From assembly GCA_041481445.1 (NCBI GenBank), contig JBGPBV010000111.1, positions 1 to 24,091 of the forward strand: a stretch of 24,091 nt of DNA, given 5' to 3'. The position numbers and the translations under genes were made by a program. The notes below the pieces were generated by a model that was not told the DNA's origin, searched no databases, and saw only the letters and a program-made list of their open reading frames with translations. Shown here piece by piece: positions 1 through 6,890 of this stretch (position 1 is its first letter; every line of letters starts with the position of its first letter). The stretch is from AA29 sp041481445. GTDB taxonomy: Bacteria; Acidobacteriota; Vicinamibacteria; Fen-336.

Positions 1-398
1 CCTACGTCTGCATCGAGGGGCCGCAGTTCTCGACCCTCGCGGAGTCCGAGCTGTACCGGTCGTGGGGGATGGACATCATCGGCATGACCAACCTCCAGGA
101 GGCGCGCCTGGCCCGCGAGGCCGAGATCTGCTACTCCACGCTGGCCATGGTCACCGACTACGACTGCTGGCACCCCGACCACGACGCGGTCACCGTGGAC
201 GAGATCATCGGGAACCTGACCAGGAACGCGGCCACCGCCAAGGCCGTCCTGCGGGCGGCGGTCCGGGGGGTCCCGGATGGCGCGCGGGGCTGCGAGTGCG
301 CGCACGCGCTCGCCCACGCGCTCATCACCGCGCCCGAGGCCGTGCCCGCGCCGCTGAAGGCGGAGCTGGCCCTCCTCGTCGGCAAGTACCTGAGGTAG
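1..398 (+). CDS. mtnP: S-methyl-5'-thioadenosine phosphorylase, C-terminal part (5' end outside window)
   Basis: Phosphorolytic cleavage of 5'-methylthioadenosine to adenine and methylthioribose-1-phosphate (methionine salvage, polyamine by-product recycling), in the cytoplasm. The frame is open from base 3 to a TAG at 396-398, giving about 131 residues. It begins with YVCIEGPQFSTLAESELYR, the family's conserved substrate-loop segment, followed by GMDIIGMTN, then EAEICYSTLAMVTDYDCW and the helical C-terminus. These segments are diagnostic of the MTAP branch of purine nucleoside phosphorylases. The start and the first half of the protein lie upstream of the window. The next gene begins 4 bases after the stop, so the two are probably co-transcribed. 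A broader purine nucleoside phosphorylase specificity cannot be excluded from the C-terminus alone. Confidence 0.95.
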   Translation, partial: YVCIEGPQFSTLAESELYRSWGMDIIGMTNLQEARLAREAEICYSTLAMVTDYDCWHPDHDAVTVDEIIGNLTRNAATAKAVLRAAVRGVPDGARGCECAHALAHALITAPEAVPAPLKAELALLVGKYLR

Positions 399-402
399 GC
401 GG

Positions 403-1311
403 ATGTCGATCCTGGTCGTGGGCAGCGTGGCGTACGACACCGTGGAGACGCCGTTCGGGCGGGCGGAGAAGGTGCTGGGCGGAAGCGCGTCCTTCTTCGC
501 GGTCGCGGCCTCGTTCTTCGCCCCCGTGAACCTGGTGGCGGTGGTGGGGGACGACTTCGGCGAGAAGGCCCTCTCCGCCTTCCGCAACCGCCCCATCGAC
601 CTCGAGGGCCTCGAGCGCACCGCGGGCAAGACCTTCCACTGGCAGGGCAGGTATTCCTACGACCTCAACGCCCGCGAGACCGTGAGCACGGACCTGAACG
701 TGTTCGAGTTCTTCGAGCCGCGCATCCCCGACCGCTACCGCCGGTCCGAGCAGGTGTTCCTGGGCAACATCGACCCCGTCCTCCAGCGCCAGGTCCTGGA
801 CCAGGTCGAGCGGCCGCGCCTGGTCTCGTGCGACACCATGAACTTCTGGATCTCGCGCAAGCCCGGCGAGCTGCGGCGCACCCTGGCCGCGGTGGACGTC
901 CTCCTCATCAACGACGCCGAGGCCCGCGAGCTCTCCGGGGAGTGGAACGTGGTGAAGGCGGCGCGGGCCATCCGCGCCCTGGGGCCGCGCACCCTCGTCG
1001 TCAAGAAGGGCGAGCACGGCGTCCTGATGTTCAGCGACGCGGGATCGTTCGCCGCGCCCGCCTATCCGCTCGAGGAGGTGTTCGACCCCACCGGGGCCGG
1101 CGACACCTTCGCGGGCGGCTTCATCGGGTATCTGGCCGGGTGCCCGGAGGTGGACGACGCCGCCCTCCGGCGGGCGGTGATCATGGGGAGCACGCTCGCC
1201 TCCTTCTGCGTCGAGGCCTTCAGCCTCGACCGGCTGCTCCGCCTGTCCCGGCCGGAGATCGACGACCGCTACCGGCTCTTCAGGCGCCTCACCCACTTCG
1301 AGGAGATCTGA
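403..1311 (+). CDS. PfkB-family sugar/nucleoside kinase
   Basis: A 302-residue ribokinase-fold kinase, normal length for the family. It opens with the ILVVGSVAYDTVE strand, has the glycine-rich substrate motif LGGSASFFAVAASFF near residue 28, and carries the PfkB signature DPTGAGDTFAGGF at residues 228-240. Asp234 is the expected catalytic base and the GAG turn forms the anion hole. ATG start; a GAGG stretch overlapping the end of the previous gene can serve as the ribosome site. Placement 4 bases behind mtnP suggests a role in nucleoside or methylthioribose metabolism. A phosphorylase already yields the phosphorylated sugar, so a kinase is not needed for that step, and the substrate (adenosine, another nucleoside or a sugar) is unknown. 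Confidence 0.9.
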   Translation: MSILVVGSVAYDTVETPFGRAEKVLGGSASFFAVAASFFAPVNLVAVVGDDFGEKALSAFRNRPIDLEGLERTAGKTFHWQGRYSYDLNARETVSTDLNVFEFFEPRIPDRYRRSEQVFLGNIDPVLQRQVLDQVERPRLVSCDTMNFWISRKPGELRRTLAAVDVLLINDAEARELSGEWNVVKAARAIRALGPRTLVVKKGEHGVLMFSDAGSFAAPAYPLEEVFDPTGAGDTFAGGFIGYLAGCPEVDDAALRRAVIMGSTLASFCVEAFSLDRLLRLSRPEIDDRYRLFRRLTHFEEI

Positions 1312-1324
1312 CCGTCCGCGACGG
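1312..1324 (+). terminator. Short GC hairpin directly after the kinase stop
   Basis: CCGTC-CGC-GACGG, a 5-bp stem with a 3-base loop starting one base after the TGA. There is no T-tract, so it may be a 3'-end stabiliser or weak terminator. It sits just upstream of the -10 element of the next gene. Confidence 0.3.
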
Positions 1325-1334
1325 CCGGCTTCCG

Positions 1335-1340
1335 TATACT
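1335..1340 (+). promoter_or_regulatory. -10 element TATACT for a probably leaderless transcript
   Basis: TATACT matches the sigma70 -10 consensus at five of six positions, in a region where AT-rich hexamers are rare. Only six bases separate it from the ATG at 1347, so transcription would start at or next to the A of the start codon. No good -35 hexamer is present 16-18 bases upstream. Confidence 0.5.
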
Positions 1341-1346
1341 GGCGTC

Positions 1347-2228
1347 ATGCGATCGGGCCCGCCGGCGGCGCCGGTGGAAGCGGCTCCGTCCATCGGGCGC
1401 GCGGAGATATCGCTCTACGCGAGCGTGCTCGCCATCCGCGAGCGCCACGGGCTCGAGAAGCTCGGCATCGCGTTCTGGGACTCCGAGACCACCCTGCAGT
1501 GGGCCTACAACGCGGACGAGCGCTTCCACGCCGCCTCCACCATGAAGCTGGCCGTCCTCCTCGGCGTGTACCGCCAGGTGGAGCGCGGCGAGCTGACCCT
1601 GGACGCGCCCGTTCACGTCCGCAACAAGTTCCGCAGCATCGTCGGCGACCGGCTCTACATGCTCGACGTGGACCGCGACGCCGACCCCGACCTCTATCGC
1701 GCCCTCGGCCGCACCCTGAGCGTCGAGCAGCTCGCGCGGGCGATGATCACGACCTCGAGCAACTTCGCCACCAACCTGCTGGTGGACGCGGTGGGGGTCC
1801 CCACCATCCGGACCGCGCTCGTGGAGCTGGGGATCGACGGGATCGACGTCGTGCGCGGGGTCGAAGACCAGGCCGCCTTCGAGGCCGGGATCAACAACGA
1901 GGTCACCGCCGCCGGCCTGCTCAAGCTCCTGCGCGTCGTGGCCGAGGGGCGCGCCTACGGGGCGGAGGCCTCCTCGCAGATGCTGGCCCTCCTGCACGAC
2001 CAGCAGTTCAAGAGCGGGATACCCGCCGGCCTGCCCCCGGCGGCGCGGGTGGCCCACAAGACCGGCAACATCGCGACCGTGCACCACGACGCCGGCATCG
2101 TGTACCTGGAGGACCGCAAGCCCTACGCGCTCGTGGTCCTCACCCAGTTCCAGAGCGAGAGCCCGCGCGGCACCGCGGTGGCGGAGGTCTCCCGCGACGT
2201 CTACGAGTGCCTGACGAGCGTGACCTGA
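1347..2228 (+). CDS. Serine hydrolase of the class A beta-lactamase / PBP fold
   Basis: 293 residues. The three active-site motifs of the penicillin-recognising serine fold are in order with normal spacing: STMK (Ser64 nucleophile, Lys67), SSN (137-139) and KTG (238-240). The segment between them has the pattern GINNEVTAAGLLKLL seen in COG2367-type serine hydrolases. The omega-loop Glu motif of true class A beta-lactamases is not evident, so antibiotic hydrolysis should not be assumed; an amidase, esterase or carboxypeptidase role is as likely. No convincing signal peptide is visible, which is unusual for this fold and suggests either a cytoplasmic enzyme or non-classical export. The ATG is chosen because conserved sequence starts soon after it and a TATACT lies just upstream. 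The stop overlaps the next ATG (TGATG), implying translational coupling. Confidence 0.85.
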   Translation: MRSGPPAAPVEAAPSIGRAEISLYASVLAIRERHGLEKLGIAFWDSETTLQWAYNADERFHAASTMKLAVLLGVYRQVERGELTLDAPVHVRNKFRSIVGDRLYMLDVDRDADPDLYRALGRTLSVEQLARAMITTSSNFATNLLVDAVGVPTIRTALVELGIDGIDVVRGVEDQAAFEAGINNEVTAAGLLKLLRVVAEGRAYGAEASSQMLALLHDQQFKSGIPAGLPPAARVAHKTGNIATVHHDAGIVYLEDRKPYALVVLTQFQSESPRGTAVAEVSRDVYECLTSVT

Positions 2229-2968
2229 TGGAGTTCGGGCTCAAGGTCGTGGACGCCTTCGACCTGGACGCCGAGATCCGGTCCCTGCTGCGCCCGCACG
2301 AGATGGCGGAGGACACGGGGGGCCGGCAGCACCGCCTGCCGCGCTACTTCTACGAGGTCCCGTCGCACGACGCGGCCCGGGACATCCGCCTGACCCCCCA
2401 TTTCGGGCTCAACGAGTTCCTCCTCGTCGACCTCAAGGAGGCGCAGCGCCTGCGCCGCTACCCGCGCTACGTGCCCTGCGCCGTGCGCCTGCTCGCCTCC
2501 TACCTCGAACGGCTGCGGGAGACGGTGGCCGCGCCCCTCCACATCTCGGTCAACGGCGGCTATCGCTCGCCCGCGCACAAGCTCTCCATCGGGGCCACGC
2601 CCCACATGTGGGGCACCGCCGTCGACCTCTACCGCGTCGGCTCCGTCGTCCTCCGCGAGCAGCACGCCATCGAGACCTACAACCGCGTGGCCGAGGAGCT
2701 CTCGGACGACTGGTGGGTCATGCCCTACGGGCACGAGATCGGCAAGGCGGACGACCACATGCACCTGGACCTCGGCTACGTCACCCACGTGCCGCGCGAG
2801 ATCAACGAGGACCGCCACGAGGCCCCGCAGCCCGTCGCGCGGTTCGCGTTCGAGGAGCGGCGTCGCGGCGACCGCCGTGACTGGCCGGCGCGTACCGACC
2901 TCACGAACGCCGCCGCCGATTCGGACGCCCCCGACGAGAACGCGACTCCGGACTCTTCCCGCTCCTGA
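2228..2968 (+). CDS. M15-family zinc peptidase (D,D- or L,D-carboxypeptidase-like)
   Basis: 246 residues with the M15/hedgehog-type zinc site: SVNGGYRSPAHKL, then PHMWGTAVDL with His126 and Asp133 as ligands, then DDHMHLDL with His177 and His179. The upstream HFGLNEFLLVDL resembles the M15A (PF08291) entry segment. The family cleaves D-Ala-containing cross-links or stem peptides in murein. There is no signal peptide, as in the serine hydrolase before it. The first 55 or so residues and the acidic C-terminal tail (from about residue 215) are not part of the catalytic domain. Translation start overlaps the previous stop by one base, so the two hydrolases are probably made together. Activity is predicted because all ligands are intact; the substrate is not known. 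Confidence 0.82.
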   Translation: MEFGLKVVDAFDLDAEIRSLLRPHEMAEDTGGRQHRLPRYFYEVPSHDAARDIRLTPHFGLNEFLLVDLKEAQRLRRYPRYVPCAVRLLASYLERLRETVAAPLHISVNGGYRSPAHKLSIGATPHMWGTAVDLYRVGSVVLREQHAIETYNRVAEELSDDWWVMPYGHEIGKADDHMHLDLGYVTHVPREINEDRHEAPQPVARFAFEERRRGDRRDWPARTDLTNAAADSDAPDENATPDSSRS

Positions 2969-3122
2969 TCGCTGGCCCGATTCCTGCTTCTTTGATCGGC
3001 GCCAACAGCGGCAAGTGCATCTCGACTCCGCTCGCGAACACCGGCGCCGCTGACAGATCAGACAGTTGCCCCATTCCAGGCTCGAGAAGTCCTGGGTGGG
3101 CTTTTCACCCGGCGTGTAAACA

Positions 3123-4679
3123 GTGCAAACGCCCTGGAAGACCGAGCCGAGGAGGGGACGACGAGGGCGCGGGCGGCTCCGCGAGTCGGGCCGCCTGGCC
3201 CTGCCCGTGACCGGCATGGAGGCCGAGTTCAACGTCGTCCTCGACGGTGTCGAGATCGACCCGCGCGCGTACTGGAAGGACCCCACCGCGTTCATCGACG
3301 TGCCGTTGCTCCGGCGCACGCGCAGCTCGCTGCAACTTCCCACCGGCGGAGCCGTCTATTTCGACCGCGGCGTGATCGAGGTGGTCACGCCCGTGATCGA
3401 GCTCGCCCCCGGCTCCACCGCGCGCATGGTCCGCAACCTGTGGGAGCAGATCCAGTTCGTGCGCGACCAGCTCACGAAGTGGGAGAAGCGGACCGGCCAC
3501 CACGTCCGCCTCAAGGCCTACAGCGCCCACTACAACGTCTCCTTCGAGCTGCCGCGGAGCCGGCAGGACGAGCACCGCAACATCCAGAAGCTCGCGCTCC
3601 TCCTCGCCTACGTCCTGCCCTTCCCGGTGGCCGTCGTCGGCACCAATCGGCGCTCCACCGGCGTCGGCGTCCGACCGCGCGAGGAGCGCATCGAGGTGAC
3701 GGCGGACTTCACCCCCGACCCCGGGCTGATGATCGCGACGGCCGCCCTCGTCGTCGGCATCGTGCGGGAGGTCATCGCCTGGCCGTCCTACGAGCTCGAG
3801 GAGCTCGACGGCCGCGAGATCCCCGTCCCCTCCGGCATCGTGCCCGGCAAGCACACGTCGCGGAAGGGATGGCTCACGAAGGACTTCCAATACCCGCAGA
3901 GCCCGTACACCTGCGACATCGACGCCCGCATCTGGAACGCCCGCGACGGCCGCCGCCGGTCGCTGCGCGACATGGCGCGGGAGGTGGCCTGGTACTTCCG
4001 GCGCGGGATCCGCCGCTACTCCGATGCGTTCACCGTCCGGCACCTGTTCGCGGTCCTGAGCGGGCGCGCGCCGGGCCTGCTCGACCTGCCCGACCGTCCC
4101 TCCGCCTACGAGGACGTGGGCCGGCAGGCGCGCTGGGGGATGGTGCTCCCGGGGCTGGCGGCGCTGGCGCGCGGCGTCCCGCCCCGCCCGGCCGCGTACC
4201 GCGAGCCCGAGGGCTCGTACGAGACGTTCGTCACCGAGCGCGACCGCGACCGCGCGCGCTACCTCTCCGGCGACGTCCCGGCGCCCCTGGAGGCGACGAA
4301 GACGCAGGCGCCCCGGGGCCGACCGGCGGTCGCGCTGCTGGCCAAGCCCCCGGGGAACGGACGCGCGCGGGATGCGCCCGTGCGCGTCACGGCGGCCGTC
4401 CGCGTCCGGCGGAAGGTGCGCGCGGTCGAGCGGCGGCAGGCGGAGCGGCGGTCGTTCCGGGTGCCGGTGCCGTTCCCCGATCGCCGTCTCACGCGCTCGG
4501 CGTACGAGCAGGTCTTCCTGAAGCTCGTGTCGGGCGGGCGCCTCCGCCTGGGCAGCGACACCTACACGCCGGTCGGGATGATCGGGTGGGACCAGGCCGT
4601 CTTCCGCCGCGACTCGGACGGCCGGCGCCGTCTCCTCAGCATCGACCAGCTGCTCCGCCGCCGGAACGACTGGACGTAG
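3123..4679 (+). CDS. Putative carboxylate-amine ligase fold protein (GCS/GS-like), function unknown
   Basis: 518 residues from a GTG; an in-frame TAA six bases upstream limits extension, but a GTG at 3207 is also possible and neither has a clear ribosome site. The N-terminal 30 residues are Arg-rich and may be non-coding. I assign the fold from landmarks in order: PVTGMEAEF (Glu33, Glu35) as the first metal-binding strand; GVIEVVTP (Glu86), the 'EivtP' strand; AHYNVSFE (His136, Asn138, Glu142); and RPREERIEVTADF (Arg186-Glu191), resembling the closing R-x-E pattern. This order is that of glutamine synthetase / glutamate-cysteine ligase / amidoligase enzymes, which form amide bonds with ATP. 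Residues 370-450 are basic and low-complexity; a distinct C-terminal module follows. It lies 154 bases behind two murein-type hydrolases. I do not recognise a named family. Confidence 0.5.
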   Translation: MQTPWKTEPRRGRRGRGRLRESGRLALPVTGMEAEFNVVLDGVEIDPRAYWKDPTAFIDVPLLRRTRSSLQLPTGGAVYFDRGVIEVVTPVIELAPGSTARMVRNLWEQIQFVRDQLTKWEKRTGHHVRLKAYSAHYNVSFELPRSRQDEHRNIQKLALLLAYVLPFPVAVVGTNRRSTGVGVRPREERIEVTADFTPDPGLMIATAALVVGIVREVIAWPSYELEELDGREIPVPSGIVPGKHTSRKGWLTKDFQYPQSPYTCDIDARIWNARDGRRRSLRDMAREVAWYFRRGIRRYSDAFTVRHLFAVLSGRAPGLLDLPDRPSAYEDVGRQARWGMVLPGLAALARGVPPRPAAYREPEGSYETFVTERDRDRARYLSGDVPAPLEATKTQAPRGRPAVALLAKPPGNGRARDAPVRVTAAVRVRRKVRAVERRQAERRSFRVPVPFPDRRLTRSAYEQVFLKLVSGGRLRLGSDTYTPVGMIGWDQAVFRRDSDGRRRLLSIDQLLRRRNDWT

Positions 4680-4681
4680 AA

Positions 4682-4693
4682 GGGCGTCAGCCC
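4682..4693. terminator. Small hairpin between two convergent stop codons
   Basis: GGGC-GTCA-GCCC, a 4-bp stem in the 7-base gap and first bases of the convergent gene end. There is no T-tract on either side. It can only be a weak element. Confidence 0.2.
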
Positions 4694-5838
4694 AGGCCCT
4701 GGCCGCAGTTCCCGCAGAACTTCGTGCCCGGCGCCACCGGCGTGTTGCACTTCGGGCAGGCGGTGGGACCAGCGGCGACCGCTTGCCCGCAATTCCCGCA
4801 GAACCTCGCCCCCGGCGGCAGCGGCGTCTGGCACTTCGCGCACACGGCCGGGGCCGCCATCACCGCCCCGCAGCTCCCGCAGAACTTCCCGCCCACGGGC
4901 ACCGGCGTCTGGCACTTGGGACAGGGCGTCGAGGCCGGCGAGCCACCCGGCAGGGGGACGGATCCCGCCGCGCCGCCGGCCCCCGGACCGCGGCCGGCGT
5001 TCATCGCGCCCGCGATCATCCCCGGCATCATCATGCCGATTCCCGCCCCCAGCCCGAGCCCGGCCGCGTTGCCGGCCTCCCCGGGGTTGTTGGCGGCGGC
5101 CTCGATCCCGCGCGCGGCCTTGAAGGCCATGTAGCGCTGCATGTCGCCGATCGCGCCCATGCCCGCGCGCTCGTCGATCATCTTCTGCACTTCCTCGGGC
5201 GGCGTGATCGCGCCGATGAGGAAGTCCACGAGCTCGAGCCCGTACTTGCCGAAGTCGTCGGCCACCCGCCCCTTGAGCCCGCCCGCCAGCTCGTCGTAGT
5301 AGCGGGGGAGATCGAGGATCGTCTTGAGGGTCTCCCCCATCAGGTCGTTGAGGCGGGCCACGCACAGGTCGCGCAGGAAGTCCTCGATGGCGTCGGTGGT
5401 GAACCGGCCCTTGGTGCCGACGAGCTGCTGCAGGAAGAGCGAAGGCTCGGCCACCCGCATCGAGAAGCGCCCGAACGCGCGCAGCCGCACCATCGTGAGC
5501 TCGCTGTCGCGGAAGGTGATCGGTTCCTTGGTGCCCCACTTCATGTCGGTGAAGGTCTGCCGGCTGATGAAGTAGACCTGGGCCTGGAAGGGCGACTTGC
5601 CGCCGAAGGGCAGGTTGATCAGCTTGGAGAGCACCGGCAGGTTGAGGGTGGTCAGGGTGTGGCGTCCGGAGGTGAAGGTGTCCAGGGCCTTCCCGTCGCG
5701 GTAGAAGACCCCCCACTGGTTGTCCTGGACGATGAGCTGGGAGCCCAGCTTGGTGTCGGCGGAGCCGGTGGGGGGCTCCCGGTGGACGATCTCCGCTCCG
5801 GAGTCGTCGAAATGCTGAATGACTTCGAGCAACGCCAT
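4687..5838 (-). CDS. SPFH-domain protein with three C-terminal zinc ribbons
   Basis: 383 residues. Residues 1-240 form an SPFH (stomatin/prohibitin/flotillin-like) domain of the YdjI / 'virion core protein' type, with landmarks QLIVQDNQWGVFYRDGKAL, GRHTLTTLNLP and GRFSMRVAEPSLFLQQLVG. A Gly/Ala/Met-rich segment (about 255-300) follows. Three CxxC-x10-CxxC zinc ribbons then start at residues 306, 333 and 361, about 27 residues apart and nearly identical (for example CPKCNTPVAPGTKFCGNCG). No transmembrane helix is present, so membrane association would be peripheral. ATG start with GGGGGAG upstream. It lies 9 bases after the small helical gene. In Bacillus the equivalent protein works with a PspA homologue in membrane-stress responses; a similar role here is inference. 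Confidence 0.85.
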   Translation of the reverse strand: MALLEVIQHFDDSGAEIVHREPPTGSADTKLGSQLIVQDNQWGVFYRDGKALDTFTSGRHTLTTLNLPVLSKLINLPFGGKSPFQAQVYFISRQTFTDMKWGTKEPITFRDSELTMVRLRAFGRFSMRVAEPSLFLQQLVGTKGRFTTDAIEDFLRDLCVARLNDLMGETLKTILDLPRYYDELAGGLKGRVADDFGKYGLELVDFLIGAITPPEEVQKMIDERAGMGAIGDMQRYMAFKAARGIEAAANNPGEAGNAAGLGLGAGIGMMMPGMIAGAMNAGRGPGAGGAAGSVPLPGGSPASTPCPKCQTPVPVGGKFCGSCGAVMAAPAVCAKCQTPLPPGARFCGNCGQAVAAGPTACPKCNTPVAPGTKFCGNCGQGLG

Positions 5839-5847
5839 CGGCTCCCC

Positions 5848-6357
5848 CTATTTGACGCCGCGCAGCACGTTCTCGCGCTCGGTGAGCTGCGAGTCCAGCG
5901 CGTCGATCCGCCCGATCAGGTCCTGTACGGCCGCCCGCGCGTCGGCGGCCTGGACGGCCGCGGAGGCCGCCCCCCGCACCCCCTCCACGTCGTCGACCAG
6001 GCCCATGTCGAACTGGTACACCCTGGCCAGCACCGCCTCGTCCACCTTGATCGCGTCGAAGAAGCCGCTGTAGCCGCGCTCGGCGTAGCGGATGCGGTTG
6101 GCCACCTTGTCCAGCCGCTTGCGCGCGGTCTCCACGTCGTTGATGGCGTCGAGAAGGCCGCCGCGGGTGATGTTCGCCGCGATCTGGTTGAGGGCCTTCT
6201 TGCCGTCGTCGAGCCGCGCGGCCAGGTGCTCGCGCTGCAGCCGGTCGGCGTCCCGGCGCAGGTCGCGCTCGCGGTAGCCCTTGAAGCCGGGAACGGAGTT
6301 CATCAGGCGCTCGAGCGCGTTCTGGCCGGCGCGAGCCTTGTCGAGGATCGGATCCAT
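5848..6357 (-). CDS. Small predominantly alpha-helical protein, partner of the SPFH protein
   Basis: 169 residues, highly charged, with heptad-like stretches (residues 25-90 and 120-165) that predict a coiled coil or helical bundle. The N-terminal PGFKGYRERDLRRDADRL segment is a recognisable feature of uncharacterised proteins found next to SPFH genes. No signal peptide or membrane segment. I prefer the ATG at 6357 (GGACGGGG upstream) over the ATG at 6390, which adds only a Pro/Gly-rich stretch. It sits between the response regulator (41-base gap) and the SPFH gene (9-base gap). By position it could play a PspA-like role, but sequence similarity to PspA is not evident and function is unknown. 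Confidence 0.72.
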   Translation of the reverse strand: MDPILDKARAGQNALERLMNSVPGFKGYRERDLRRDADRLQREHLAARLDDGKKALNQIAANITRGGLLDAINDVETARKRLDKVANRIRYAERGYSGFFDAIKVDEAVLARVYQFDMGLVDDVEGVRGAASAAVQAADARAAVQDLIGRIDALDSQLTERENVLRGVK

Positions 6358-6398
6358 GACCCCGTCCTTCGCCCCCGGTGGGGGCCACATGCGCGCGA

Positions 6399-6782
6399 CT
6401 AGGAGAGGTTGCTGCCCGACTCCAGCATCGTGTTCACGATGGTCAGGAGCTTGTTCGCGGTGAAGGGCTTGTTGATGTACATGACGGCGCCGGACTCGAA
6501 GCCCTCGGCCAGCGCGTCGCCGCCACCCTTGGCGGTGAGGAAGATGACGGGGATGTCCTTGAGGCGGGGGTCCTCCTTGATCTTGCGGCAGACCGCGAAA
6601 CCGTCCACCTCCGGCATCATGACGTCGAGGAGGACGAGGTCGAACACGCGGTCCTCCAGGACCTTCAACGCCTCCGCCCCCCCGGCGGCGCCGGTGACGT
6701 CGAACCCCTTCTGCTCGAGGATGGTCTTTTCGAGGTTCAGGATGTTCTCGTCGTCGTCGACCACGAGAATCCGCTTCGCCAT
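6399..6782 (-). CDS. Single-domain response regulator (CheY-like receiver)
   Basis: 127 residues, one receiver domain with every phosphorylation residue in place: acidic pair Asp9/Asp10, phospho-acceptor Asp53 in LVLLDVMMP, Thr83 in FLTAK and Lys105 in INKPF. No output domain, so it acts through protein contacts. The start is the ATG at 6782, with AGGT about 6 bases upstream, following a strong promoter. No histidine kinase gene is nearby, so it is an orphan. It is first in the apparent operon with the helical and SPFH genes, so phosphorylation may control or report on that membrane module; this is inferred from order only. Confidence 0.92.
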   Translation of the reverse strand: MAKRILVVDDDENILNLEKTILEQKGFDVTGAAGGAEALKVLEDRVFDLVLLDVMMPEVDGFAVCRKIKEDPRLKDIPVIFLTAKGGGDALAEGFESGAVMYINKPFTANKLLTIVNTMLESGSNLS

Positions 6783-6818
6783 CGAGTACCTCCGCGGAGC
6801 CGGCCGGGCAGGGAGCGG

Positions 6819-6847
6819 ATCATAGCAAGCGATCCGAGCCGGTTCAA
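6819..6847 (-). promoter_or_regulatory. Sigma70-type promoter of the response-regulator operon
   Basis: On the minus strand, TTGAAC (6847-6842), a 17-base spacer and TATGAT (6824-6819). Ideal spacing and near-consensus hexamers predict initiation near 6812, leaving a leader of about 30 bases with a ribosome site. Confidence 0.72.
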
Positions 6848-6871
6848 TGGTATCGCGGACGGCGGCCCGTG

Positions 6872-6890
6872 GCCCGCGCCCGTCGCGGGC
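6872..6890 (-). terminator. GC hairpin at the lipoprotein stop codon
   Basis: GCCCGCG-ACGGG-CGCGGGC on the minus strand, a perfect 7-bp stem starting with the last base of the TAG. No T-tract. It separates the lipoprotein gene from the promoter of the response-regulator operon. Confidence 0.5.

Noticed and set aside
1347..2228. Antibiotic-resistance beta-lactamase
   Set aside because: Motifs fit the serine hydrolase fold but the class A omega-loop Glu motif and a signal peptide are not seen.
2992..3210. Small plus-strand open frame in the gap before the ligase-like gene
   Set aside because: No family features, no ribosome site, and overlaps the start of the larger gene in another frame.
6358..6390. 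ATG at 6390 as start of the helical protein
   Set aside because: Adds a Pro/Gly-rich stretch; ATG 6357 has a better ribosome site and begins conserved sequence.
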